Source of the DNA: Dipylidium caninum
Taxonomy: Eukaryota; Platyhelminthes; Cestoda; Cyclophyllidea; Dipylidiidae
Direction of reading: 5' to 3'
NCBI GenBank assembly: GCA_017562135.1
Contig: QEYB01000629.1
Span: 558,001-622,000 of the forward strand
DNA length: 64,000 nucleotides
Part shown: positions 51,043-63,192 of the stretch, piece by piece
Layout: each line of letters starts with the position of its first letter
How positions within the stretch are numbered: position 1 is the stretch's first letter
Made by a program: the position numbers and the translations under genes
Notes under the pieces: generated by a model
What the model was told of the DNA's origin: nothing
The model's database searches: none
What the model saw: the letters and a program-made list of their open reading frames with translations, nothing else

Positions 51043-52507
51043 ATGGATGATTCGGATTCTGGAGATGTTTTACCGTTGGAGTGGCAGGTGGACGTGTTCG
51101 ACGATACTCTGTGTTATAAAAAGTATCTTTTGTCCACTTCTCCTATCGTTTGTAGCTTAAAGACCGGTCTCGTTGTTAATCGCCACCCACTTTCGGGGAC
51201 GCAGAGGTATCTCTCTCCAATGCCTAAAGGTTGGGTTACGGCAGTCGACGCAAACGGCGACCGTATTTTTCTGAAGTAACATCGTCTTTAGTCACATGCC
51301 TCCCAGCACAAATACGGGTGCCCGAAGTTATGTTGATCCACGCCTTGCTTTGCCCTTTTTGCCCAATCGTGGGTGTGCACCTCAGCAACCCAAATTCGAC
51401 GACCTGTCAACAGTTACCGAGGTAGATAACAACATTAACAACTTTTTCTAGGTTCTCGATGATTGTGTTGTCACTGGAAAGCACATACTTGTGCTCGGCG
51501 GAACAAGCGGTGTTGGGAGACATCTCGCAAATGCTCTGGTCTCCCGTGGTGCCACTGTCATTTGCCTATCTCGTTCCCCGCCACAAACGGATTGGTCGAG
51601 TTTCTACTCATTTGCCCATCTTACTTCATATAGCGGCTCCGTCCTGTGGGCTCACTTAGATCTCGGTTGTATGCAGTCAGTCCTCAATTTTGCTGATGTA
51701 ATTAATTTCGGCAACCTGACTCATCTAGGCTTACAATAAAACATCCTGGCCGATACATTCTCTTATTCTCTCAGCCGCAACGCTTCCCGAACCCTCCAAC
51801 GTTCAAAAAACCACAGACGGCTTCGATCGAGTCGTCCAGATCAACCTCATCGCTCAAGCTCTGTTGATTCGACTCCTGAAACAGCGCCTTGAGGAGTGCC
51901 CCGGAGCTAGAATTGTTTTTGTAACGTGTGAAGCCCTGTGGTAAGGAAATGCTAAATGCCTACCAATCATAGGGCGTCTAACATTTCCGAAGTCGACGAT
52001 CTATTCTCGGTCCTGGAGCCCCCTTCTTTTCACTACTCAAACACTACTAGACGCGTCCAACTGTACTCAAATACTAAATTCCTTCACGTACTCTTTGGTG
52101 CAGCGCTCCACCAATTCATTAGCCGACACAATCACCAACACATTTCCGTCTACATTTGCTCGCCGGGGAATTTTATACGTGGGAGCAAACTAATCACTTC
52201 CTCTAGTTGGACGTCTTGGTGGTGGTTGAAGTTTCTTCACTTCATAGCTCATCCTTTTTCGAAAAGCATGGTTAGTTTGTTTGATTTAACCGTTTCTTAG
52301 GAGTGTTCCGCTGCGACGCTTGCTTTCTGCTCGCTTCATCCCGGTGCCAACAAGTATCGAGAAGGGCGAAAAGGCAGGTTTTACTTCAATGGATGCATTC
52401 CAATCTTACTGCCTAGAGAAGTCCATGATTTGAGTATGACTCGCGCTATTTGGACCCTTGTCAATGCAATGTTGGAAGAGAAGATCAAACTACCTCCTTG
52501 GGACTAA
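51043..52507 (+). CDS. WWOX: WW domain-containing oxidoreductase, divergent
   Basis: Tandem WW region followed by a short-chain dehydrogenase. Seven exons: 51043-51122, 51156-51275, 51307-51421, 51452-51697, 51729-51940, 51973-52270 and 52301-52507. They give 425 residues against 414 in human. All six introns are tiny: 33, 31, 30, 31, 32 and 30 nt. WW1 starts LPLEWQVDVFDDTLCYKN and continues LKTGLVVNRHP, so the second Trp is Asn and the usual His is Leu. WW2 is PKGWVTAVDANGDRIFLNT then SYVDPRLA. The nucleotide-binding motif LGGTSGVGRH and the catalytic YSNTK are kept. The segment usually NAA reads SAA (LILSAATLP), and the catalytic Ser region reads VFVTCEA, so the active site may be altered. 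The C-terminal block HPFSKSM and RAIWTLVNAML match the family. Starts at the first in-frame ATG. Confidence 0.94.
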
Positions 52508-53798
52508 ATTATCTGAGTGATCGCTTTACCAAAATATCAAAAGACAGTCTTTTTCTAATGCGTGTTTACTGTAACTTAGCTAGTGACGACAGTTCCAGAC
52601 AAGGTACCGTAGCGAGTTTACCTTCTTGGTGTCCAGGGGGCGATAACGTCCGCGTATAGAGTTTCCACTACAAGGAATAAGAAATACACCAGTGTAGACA
52701 GGCAGAGGTTTGCATTAAGCGCCAAAACTGTGAATGCCTGATTTGAGGACGTGAGAACTTCTGGTCTGGGGTGACTCGTTGTTCACAGTTTGTGCAAACG
52801 GTTTTAGTTTGGATATGTTGGCATTGAGTGCTGGCTGGAGGAAGATTTGGGGACCAGTGTGTGCAACCACTATTACCTAACACATGTAGGAGATAGATGG
52901 CGCGTTTACTACACCTTTTTTGGGGACGCGGTCAGGAAACATCGATTTATAGTGTTCAATAGCGAGGAGCCGTGTCCGCTTTCGTCGCGACATTAGGTAC
53001 TCGATGCCGCGGCCCATTCCATACATCATTGCTACCGTGGGGACGGTCCTGTATAACTCTAACGAGTGCCTATTAAAATGGCTTTACATTACTTGCATAA
53101 ATGGGACGGTTAGAATACACATTTGCTATAAAGTTCAGCAAGAGAGTACACGGCCGACAAACCCTCAGAGATCATTACGACGCCTAGTTAGCCAATAGAA
53201 TTCTTAGGTTGATGAGGCAGAAAGTATCAACAACATACGGTTAATGAGCATTATGTGAACGGAATCTGGAAGGGCATTTCTACGCTTCTGGAAAAAATTT
53301 CCTTCCAGTGTTTTACTAGGGCGAAATTTAGGCGCAAATGCAGGAATCTGTTGTGTTTATCTTACTCTGCTCGTAGCGCATTCGATCACTGTACTGAGGT
53401 TGAATGTTATTAGTTGCAATTCAGTATATTGGGTCCGCAAATTTTTGGGACTCGTGCTCTTTTTATCTGCCACATTCATAATTTTCGTACAGAAGACCTA
53501 CCGGGGCATTTTGCTGTCTTCATTATGCCACACTTAGAGAAGAATGCATTGTTTTTGCGACTTCGAAAATTAAATTTTTTGATCTCTCCTCGCGAGCTAA
53601 CATGTTACCCCGCAGTCATTTTCATTCCAAGTAACCTCAGATTCAGGAACGCTTGTGTTTTAAGCCATCACATTACCCCAGCATTGCTCGATTCTGCAGC
53701 CACTGCCGGGTTCCATAATCCGCCGACTTTAAAGTTGGGTCTTTGTGTATAGTACCTCAAGCACCGCCTTTCGGCCCCCCCCCCTCCTCCATTTTATA
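52508..53798. other. Intergenic between WWOX and ATXN7L3-like gene
   Basis: No coding exon recognised in 1.3 kb; a few open frames (plus 53414-53752) show no domain. A 10-base C run at 53775-53784 lies 14 bases before the next start codon. Confidence 0.5.
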
Positions 53799-54548
53799 AT
53801 GAATACTACTAGTGAGGTTATTTGTGGAATCGTCGATGAACTAGTGGATTCTTGTGTTATGGACGATATTTTAAGCCTTCACCGAGCAATAAAACTGGGA
53901 TACTCCCACCTAATACTTGCCAATTCGGATGACGCGGAGAGTGGAGACGGCGGTTCAGCCCTTTTTCACTCTTCTAGGTCCGATTCGGTCAACAGATTTT
54001 CTGCTTGTTGCCGTTGTGTCAAATGCCACTGCAAAGTCGCTGCCACCCGTTACGCATCCCACCTTTCCAATTGTATGGGTCTTGGCCGTAACAGTTCAAG
54101 AAGGGCAAATAAGTAAATTCTTCCATGTTGAGTGCTAAGTTTAACTGCTTTTGGTAGCTGATTTCCGAACTCCCTTTCTAGGCGCATAGCCGAACAGCAG
54201 CGTCTCGAGGATTCCGACGATCTTGATGATGCCTTTTACATTGACCACAGCCCTCTGTCCTCTTCGGGGCATAAAAACGATTCCTCTTCGCTTGGCAATT
54301 ACCCTAAGAACCATAGCTCAAATTACCACTCTCGGCCCTCGAAACCAAGTCTTAAGGTCAGTGGTTTTTCCAATAAATCTGATGCAAGATGGATGAGCAA
54401 CTCGATTACCGTTGATTTTGTTTTCGAGAAGACTGACTCTTTCGACAGCATCTCGTTCTCTTGCGACGATGATGAAAGCAACTCTTCGGAAGCTACCAGA
54501 CGCTCGGGCGTGTCACGAATCAAACGGCACCAGAAGCTACACGTTTGA
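53799..54548 (+). CDS. ATXN7L3: SAGA deubiquitinase module subunit, ATXN7L3/Sgf11-like
   Basis: Adaptor of the histone H2B deubiquitinating module of the SAGA co-activator. Two exons, 53799-54112 and 54182-54548, joined across a 69-nt intron (GTAAAT to TTTCTAG), code 226 residues. The N-terminal helix (EVICGIVDELVDSCVMDDIL, then HRAIKLGY) matches the part that packs on Sgf73/ENY2 partners. The Sgf11 zinc finger is clear: CVKCHCKVAATRYASHLSNC, with two Cys, His and Cys ligands, followed by MGLGRNSSRRANKRIAEQ. The C-terminal half is Ser/Asp-rich with RSGVSRIKRHQKLHV at the end. The SCA7 domain of vertebrate ATXN7L3 is not visible, so this resembles the shorter Sgf11 form or the C-terminus is spliced to exons I did not find. 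Start chosen by homology; an upstream in-frame non-ATG extension is unlikely. Confidence 0.9.
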
Positions 54549-56636
54549 ATTGGTATTATTACGACACCCCCTTTCCACTTCCCGCTTTCTCTCTGATACC
54601 ACTATTTGGCTGACCGTTGTCTTTTCAGGGAGCGGCGTTCTGCATTCCAATCAAGTTTTGTACACATCTTGCGGGGATGAGAAGTGCATCACCAACGAAT
54701 CTGTTCAATGGCGTCTTGGTTACATTCCTCTCCAAACGGATACCGGTCGACGTGGAAACTAGGTTGACAGTAGTGGTACACTTCCGGTTGTTTTTGTTAA
54801 AGAGCAACAGGCTCTATCCTTACTTGGAAATAATGTTCATTAGTTTTCTTATCATGGTAACTTTGAATCGTGTCAAATCTATTGCCTTCTGAGTTATTTT
54901 AATAAGACATACGACCTCTAATCCTCTAACCTATTCTTTTCCCTTTGCCTTGACACCCCATGCATTGTACCATCGCTACTGGCTAGAAATTCATGAAGAA
55001 ACTACATACTGCTAGTCGCGCCAGATGCTGCAGTTTTTACCGTTGCAGATGTTTTTCTGGTGAATGACAATACAATTAGATCATTGAATTGTTTATTTAT
55101 CCACTCATGGGCAAGGCTGCCTTGAAACGGTGTAATATGCATGGCTGTGCGGAGCCGTGATTTGTGCCCGACGGGGCATCGAGTACATCATGTCTGCACA
55201 AAAATGACTTCCACCGCCGGTAAGGAAAATCCCTCGTCGGAGGGAAGCTTTAACTGGTAAGTGAGTGCTCCTGTAACCGACAGTCCATTTTCGCCATTCC
55301 AGTAAAGCCGTCTCGAAATTTCGATTCCAACTACTTCCCACACTACTTTGTCGATCAGATTATGCCGAAAATAATACACGTCCACATCTGTGTCATAACC
55401 TCCACATAGAGCAGGCCAAGAAAATGTTCATCATGACACAAACGACTCGTAATTGACGCATAAACATCAGCAATTATACACACTGATAATATTTCAAACA
55501 TCAAGATACGAGTGGGGACTTGACAGAAAAGATGTTGATAATCGTGGGTCTGGGTCTGTTTCCAAATCGGATAGCGAGGCGAAGACGAGTCAACACGAAG
55601 TTATGTCAAGACCAAGTTGTGACGCTTCTCATGAACTGTTCGCAACAGAGCAACGGCCCGGTTCTCCTCAGCCGGTGTTAGTGAACCGACGCCTCGTAGC
55701 AAAGATATTTTTGAAACCAACATCGAGAGAATGTTGTAACCAAGCTCCTTTACTGTATGGTCATTCATACGAAGATGATTAACCGCCTCTTGTAGGAAGC
55801 TAGTAACAATGTGAAGGATGATCTAATGGTTTAAGAATAAACAAATTCCCGTACCAGACACATGTTAATCACATTTTTCATCTCGAGGAGGAAGTAATTA
55901 TTAATGAGCTATATTTTTTCGCGACCTTAAAATCTGTTGCGGACACAAAGTAGCTTTATCGGTAAAATCATATTATTTCTATTAGAGAGGTCTCGATGTC
56001 AACTACCACGATCTGGCAGTAGAAACTAAATGAAAGTAACATTAAAAATGAAAATCCACGCCAAAACAACTGCTGCCAACTAGAACAAGAGAAACATTTG
56101 AAAGCCATCTTTTTGCAACTAAAACTACTTTTCTCTCAAAGCATGATGTGGCAATAGTTCAGCATAGAAATAACCACAATGAATCTTAACGCAAGCTAGG
56201 ACACCACAAAAGCGTATTTTCAAAAACTTCTCTAATAGTCACCTCTGTTGGGAGAGTGCGCTCCCTGTACCATGTGCTATTTGTATATTTAGGGCAAACA
56301 TCGCCGGCTCAGATCCTTAATTAACCCTTGGTGTGTAAATTGCGCAGAATGGTGGGGTTATTGAGATCTAATATTACAAGCAACACAAATAAATGCTAAC
56401 TTGCGTTCACATCGCCAGTTAATAAAACGTTTCATGATTCGAAGTGAGTTAGTTCGATAAGAAAATTGTTACACTTATCAGTCTATGTCTATTCGAAGTT
56501 CACTCGGGTTCACATCTGAAATCTGCATGGTGGAATTCGATGGCTTTATCAACCTCTTTCACTTACCCCTTATTCAATTCAACCAGGATGCCACTGGTTG
56601 CATGAACGCCTTTAATCACCATGTCTTTCATAAACA
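54549..56636. other. Convergent intergenic region with one unassigned minus-strand frame
   Basis: Between the ATXN7L3-like gene and the EDC4 3' end. An open frame on the minus strand at about 55188-55430 reads WPALCGGYDTDVDVYYF, then KVVWEVVGIEISRRLYWNG. It looks protein-like but has no start, no clear splice sites and no family I recognise. No other feature seen. Confidence 0.35.
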
Positions 56637-59600
56637 TTAGAAGGCGTTAGGACCATAACGGTCTGTTTCTAATGGCCACACTGGGCCTTGGTTAAACAAC
56701 CATATGAAACTACGTCGAGTATCAATATCCACAAGTGACATTCGTCTGGAAATTTGATTCCACAGTCAATAGTCAATTTTGAGAAAAAGGAAATGACTTA
56801 CGATATTTTCATTTCCAATTGATCCTGAAGTGTTCCACAACTGAGTTGGTGGATGAGAGAGAGGAGAAGTTCCTGTCTCACGTTCTGGCGAAACAATTGG
56901 ACCACAGGGACGTCACTCAACACCTTTAACAACACCATCTGATTTGTCGAAGTGAGAGCCTTCAGGGACAGTAGGATAAAGAAAAAAATTGCCCCAGTGG
57001 CCTCTGAGGACACAATCATAATTCGTAACTCTGCTACTGCTCCTTTTTCATCCATAGTTTTAGTTCTCATCCATCTTCACCGTTCCAAGCATCTTTCGCG
57101 TCATTAGAAACTGGTCCGCTGATTGAAGTAGATTAAGCTCCCTCCAATAAGTGACATCTGATAAAACTATTATTGGAGCCTACCCTTATCGCACTCTTCC
57201 CAAGCGTCCATTGTTAGACCATTAACAGCAACTCAAAGCATTATTTGAAGATTATAAGTAATAGAACTTATGGCATCTAATTCTAGTATCGAATAGAAGG
57301 AAGTCGTCAATCGTCAATGCAAGCGACGTCGCTAGCAAAAGCGAGAATAAGAAGTCATATAAAAATTTTAGGAATTACCACGGACATCAAACTGTTAAGG
57401 GGAGGGAAAACATCTTACGGCTTCAAGAGCCTCCGCATACTGGTGATTCTGAATGAATCCCAGCGCGATCTTGTAGGGATCCGCAGGTGCAGTGTCTGCC
57501 GAGCCGATAAACGGATGCTTACTCCCATCATCGCCTCCCGCGATGGCAGCCGATTTCAAGCCTTGCACCATAAACTCCTTAGAATTCGTTGTCGACGCTA
57601 CTTCTGATGTTCCGCCTTGTTTTCCTGACATTGTTAAAGATAGCACCGAGGTACCCAATCCTAACAGTGGAGGCGTTTGTGACAGTTGACTTGGTGCTTC
57701 CTGATGCGATTGCACAGACAGAACCTTTAACTCATTCATTTGGCTTTGAACTTTGCTCTAGGAGAGAATAAGTGAAAACATTTCCGTAGTATTGCAAATC
57801 TTTCACAGAAAGTATCGGCCCACGAACTATAAATGTTAATATTGGGGACAAAACACGAAGTAATTGTAACAGAAGGAGCACTTCACTCCAATATCTCCTG
57901 CAACTATCATAACTGCTCAAGAAACCGTTAACTAAGACGACAGACAAGATGGGCAAACGGTTCGGAGGCCGGCCATTAGCCTATGGGGCCAAGAACAAAC
58001 GTGGCTATGCTGGAGATGTAAACTAAGGCCTATTTCAGATTCATATGCATCATTACATTACACATAAGAACTAAGAAGTTATAATTTAAACTCTACACTA
58101 TACTAAAAGATTATAGCCCTAGAAATATTTGGTCATTGAAAAGCTGAATGTATTTTAAACAATAATAGTTAGTACTTTATTGCAATGCATTCTGAATCAA
58201 AAAAATGACTTTATCAGACAACCGAAACATTTTTAATGCAAATAAACTGACCTAGGCATGTCTCAGTTAACAAATAAATTTCTTCCAAGAATAAGGAAAC
58301 AAAATACTTGGAGCGCCGAGCCAGAGCACTTACCGAAACTTCCTTCGAAAGTCTGTTGACCTGTTCATCGAACTTTCGGGTTGATGCATCAATCTTATCA
58401 CGAGACGACTTCACACCAGAATCCATCTTCGCAATTACAGATTGCATATCTGGAAAAAAAGCGACAAAAATCAAAATGCCCCAGAATTATGGACACCTCT
58501 TCGGCGAAACATTTTATTCAGGCTCAGCTAATATGGGGACACAAGGAATTGTCGTTGGAGTACCATTTCAAAATATCAATTCTGTGAAAAATAGGATACT
58601 GTGGAGCACTGGTCGCGTTTGGCCTCAAAAGGAAAAACACATGATAGAGCATTAATAACGTTTCGCAGCGATTTCCTGACTAGATTGTGATGAAAAGGAA
58701 GGCAAGCCATTTTGCGAATCGGATTCACTCCTTCAGTTGAAGAATTTTCTAATGTAAACGAGCATTAACACTTCTTTATAGAATTGAGTTGCTAATGAAC
58801 AAATCAAAGGACACTATGCAGCAATAGGTTGTGAAGGGGAAATGGTTGAATTGTTAAAGGGAAATTCATCAGTGGTTAAAATTATTCTACTAAATGTGAC
58901 AAGTGTCACTGCAAAAACTGATCAACTAGAAGGATTATCTAAAATCATTTTCTAAAGAAAACACTTGTTGAATGCTAGAAGGGGCAAATGAACCGAGCTG
59001 AAATAAAAGTAGAGGCAGTAGCAACAACAAAACTGGTAGTCTCAAGGGGTTTCTTTGAGTAGTTACTACCAATCAGGAGCAGGTCCAACAAAAAGAAACA
59101 ATTGTATTTATCTAAATTGGGGGTTTAGGCATACCAACGTATATAAATACTCTATTTAGATGGTCTAAAGCATGATGTTGAGGCAAATAAGTTCATGGTA
59201 CAGTTGAACTAATGAATGAGATATAACCAAACAAAATGAGTAATGTTACAAGGAAGAAGTGACTGGTGAAAGTGAATATCGTTTGGCATCACACATTAAT
59301 CACCTAGTCAATCGGCACCTTTAAGAAAGTGGACGAATCGGTGCGAGCATTCAAATAAACGACCATACCGAGTAATTGTAATACCGTCGAAGTTAATAAT
59401 TAAAACTCAGTAAGTAGTGAACCCGAATAAAGTCGCGGTGAAACCCAGGTAACGCAACAACAAGTGGAACAAAGCTAACAGGCGAAAATTTTTTATCCCA
59501 AAGTGACAGACAGAGTGCACTGTTTAAGTGTCGTCAAGACTGCTAAAACAAGATCCAGACAAAAAGCAATTAAACACTAGTACTGCAAAGACAAAAAATA

Positions 59601-62600
59601 CTGTGAATCTAAACTAGATAGTCGCGAGATAGACTTCATTAAAGCTATAGGCAGCGCATGAGCGATAAAAAATAATAAAATTGACGAATTTTAGTATGAC
59701 AGTTCAAGCGACTTGCCAATATGAAAACAAAAGAAAACGGGGAAGCACGAAAAAAGATAGGTTGCATATGTGATCTGTAAACCAAACTTTTGCACTAAGA
59801 CTCACGTTTATTCAGAGAACTCTTAACAAGATCATCAAGTTCTTTGGTTAATTTTCCCACTCCTTTAGCAAATGCAGGCACTAGTACTCGCTGAAGTTCA
59901 TCACGGTAAGCGGTTGCCAGGCTGGGTGCAATGGCTGTGCTCATTTGGCCAGAGAAATATTGGGCAAATTTCTGGAGAACATGGTATAAGGCGAAGGATT
60001 AAAGGGAATAAAAATGAGAGGAATCCAACAACTTACTGGATCTTTGACGACTGAAGCCATCAGGTCGGCCACCGTCTGCGGCAAGGGACCTAGCATCTGT
60101 TCTAAAGAGGTCCGCAAATGTTGACGTAAAGGCTCTAGTATTTTGGCCGAGTCTAATGCCGAAAAGAAATAAGAAAAACTAGTCTATTAAGATATATTTA
60201 GTCTAAATTGGGCTTTTTAATCTTCATGATATTTTGCGTATTCCATAGTCTAAGGCAGTTTTGAACACCGAATTTGGAAAATGAAGGGAATAAAGCCTCT
60301 AAAAAGTCCTTACGTTCTCTTCCCCAAAAAGGAATTACTCAATTTTTATGTTCACTTACACATGTCACATACGTAGGACTTGTAGTCCTGAATCACTTTA
60401 ACTCTTGGTTTGGTTTATATATGTAATTTTTAACAAACATTTAGTAAGATTATACCTTTACGACAATGAACACATTGTTACAGTTCAGGGCAAAAGTGGT
60501 GATATAATCAACTGCCTTTACACAGGTCAGTTAACAGACAGTTGCAAATTTACTGAAAGGGATTTTACTACGGACCAAGAACCACCTTGCTGGTAGCAAT
60601 TACGACCAAACTGGCTTTTACGTTCTGAACACGCAACGCATTAGTTATTCAATATTACGTGGTCTCAAACTGCGATAACTTCACAACCTCTGGAAGAAGC
60701 GTAGGAACTAACTTTCCTGTGGTTTTCAGAGCCTCAAGTCTATGGAGCAGTGAGCTTCAACTTGTGACCTCTGAGTAAATCACTCACTTCGAATGGTGGA
60801 ACAATATGAAACTGCTACTTGTGTTCGAATGAAGCGGTACTGCGTGTGTACTTATGACGAAAAACTAGGTATGAAGTTATGTAAAGTGTAAAAGTCTAGA
60901 AGTCAATTTCCTCTCCTCTGCAGTATGAGATTATGAATATTATTTAACCTAATCAAACAATATTCTCTCGAAATCTCGTCAGATTAAGAATAAATTGTTC
61001 CAGATTTAGACACTTCCAAAGAGCCTAGTCTAATAAAAAAAAAAAAAGGAAATTTATAATGGAAAAAGGAATTGCTCACTTGACTGAAAAAGGTGAAGTT
61101 CGTTACGCACAATTCCACGTATTTGTTCCTGTAGAATCTGAAGTTGTTTCTTATCTAACAAGGACGGTGACTGTGGGTTCACTAAGGCTATCCTCGAAGC
61201 ACCATCACTACCAATGTCAGCGACAGTAGCCTGAAGGTCCTTCATTGACGTCTCCAATTGCGTCAGTTGTTTAGTTGTTTCAGCCTTCTGCTTGCGCACT
61301 AAATACCCAGAAGAGGGGAGTAATGAGAGAAGATGGGGCACAATGGAACCCAAGTGGGTGAGCGACAATGACTCACATTGGTCCATTATCTGATAAGAAG
61401 CTGTGAGGGGAGTTGAGATGGAAGAAAAAGAGCTTGAACTTGAATTCGCAATTGAATTCACTTGTTTCAGAATGGTGTTTTGGACATTAGCCAAATTTTG
61501 TAAATTAGTTTTATTCTCTTGAACTTCGTCTGGAAAAAAGAGGAATTGAGAATGAGTTTGCATTAAAGTCTAAACCACCGCATCTGAAGAATCGCTGCGT
61601 GCACTCCATTACATCAACGAGCAAGGCGCAGTCTAACGTGGACGTTAGGGTATGTTGTTATTGAATAAATAGATGAATGAAGTAATATGGATTTATTGGT
61701 TGGAAAGCAGCTAGATTATAATGATAGTATTCAAATTAGACGGGCAATGGGTTGATTACTTCAGTCATCCGTTGTAGGAATAAACCAAACATACTCATAA
61801 GCGTCTTGATTGTAGTTGCTTGCGAAATGGTCTCCACCAAAAGATTCTTCAGTAAACGCAATATTTCAGCGTTATCCAAGGCATTCTGGTCAGTAGGAGT
61901 AGCGGACGACACGAGACGAATTTGAGAGGATTTCAGAGGCTCCGACGCAATGTCCAAATCGATGGAATTTGCGTCCAAACTTTGTACCGAATCGGAGAGA
62001 ACTTTGTTGCCAGAAGAAACCAAAATCTTTGCAAAGATTTCATTTGTTGGTTTAGCGATGTCAGAAATTGAAGAATCACCTACAGAAAAAGAGGCGGCAA
62101 CTTTGAATGGTTATTGGAGTTAAGAATGTTAGGCTTAAAAACCAACGACAAAGTATTCGTTTCATCTTGACTCTTATCGCTAGTAGATATCGAGTTATGC
62201 CATTCTGAGTAGAAGGGGATATTTAAGGCTTAAAAACAGGGTAGATTGGAAAGACAAATCCATGCGACTCCGTAGTAAGTAATTTCTAAAAATAGGCCGA
62301 AAAGAAAATGCTTATCATCTAGTAAGTCAAAAAGATAGAGGAATCTGAAGGGGAAACATATTAAACGTTGAATTCACTTATTTCAGTTAGTGAATAGTGA
62401 AACATTTGCACACGGAACTCTATTCATAGACGTAATCAAGCAACAAACAGTCCCCATAAAAACCATTTCCTACTAACTAGCTCGTACCTAATAAGGAGTC
62501 TGTAAGTTTCTAATAAACCCTCAATCGTCTTTCGAATTCTATCTAGCAGTTTACTGTGTGCCACGGTAAAGAACGCCGAGGCTGTATAACGAAAGATTGA

Positions 62601-63192
62601 ATGCCGAATTAATAAGCCGTGAGTGACAACTAATTCAGAAAGATATCTGAAAACACAAAGTATAGAAATCATAGGGAAATATAGCGAGAGCAAAGAGAAC
62701 TAAATACTATAGCTTTCGCCACAAAATGTAATATCATCTAGGGAATATGATACTATAGGTTTCTTTGAAGTTATGGAGTCATGAAATTCAAATGGCAGCA
62801 AGTACAAAACGCCAGACGTTCTATATGAAAAACACAAAAAGGGACCTTCCAATCAGGTTAGTTCCCATAATGTCAACCTGGGACCCCCAAGTAACCCGAA
62901 TATTTGGTTGGTGACAGTCAGTGTGAAAGCGATTGATGTAGTGCGGGGCGAGTGAATTGAATTTCCTCATTAACATAATTAGACCATATTATGGAGCCGA
63001 TAGAGTCGTTTATTAAAGGTACGGAGTAAACTCAGATTAGCTAAACCTACAGGTAGAAAAACAACTTACGGTTGAGGGAAGTAAAGAGACTAGCGGCGCT
63101 CCTGCTACCTGCCAGACTGCGAACGGGATCAGACAAATGATGTGGATCGTGCAAACTCTCCAATCCAGGTTCCGAGATCTGATTTTGACCAC
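56637..63192 (-). CDS. EDC4: Enhancer of mRNA-decapping protein 4, C-terminal part (runs off window)
   Basis: Scaffold of the mRNA decapping complex in P-bodies that couples DCP1 and DCP2. Ten exons seen, all phases consistent: 63070-63192, 61786-62079, 61377-61529, 61080-61298, 60037-60152, 59806-59971, 58334-58449, 57419-57757, 56802-56959 and 56637-56745 (last one tentative). They give about 596 residues. The first is a Ser-rich linker (LHDPHHLSDPVRSLAGSRS). Long coiled coils follow (SMFDEVQENKTNLQNL and RKQKAETTKQLTQLETSM). Next come the helical AQYFSGQMSTAIAPSLATAY and VLVPAFAKGVGKLTKELDDL. The conserved C-terminal helical domain starts ADPYKIALGFIQNHQYAEAL and continues ALTSTNQMVLLKVLSDV and QELLLSLIHQLS. 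The N-terminal WD40 part is not in the window. The terminal exon matches the family weakly, so the true end may differ. Confidence 0.88.
58450..59805. other. EDC4 intron (1.36 kb)
   Basis: Bounded on the minus strand by GTGAGTC and TTTTTCCAG. AT-rich and without any recognisable nested gene; plus-strand open frames at 58308-58655 overlap the neighbouring exon and are shadows. Confidence 0.65.
60153..61079. other. EDC4 intron (927 nt)
   Basis: Bounded on the minus strand by GTGAGC and GGCATTAG. Contains a 13-base A run at 61035-61047 on the plus strand. No coding exon recognised. Confidence 0.65.
62080..63069. other. EDC4 intron (990 nt)
   Basis: Bounded on the minus strand by GTAAGTT and TTCTGTAG. 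A frame at 62436-62693 (minus) is hydrophobic and unspliced; treated as noise. Confidence 0.6.
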
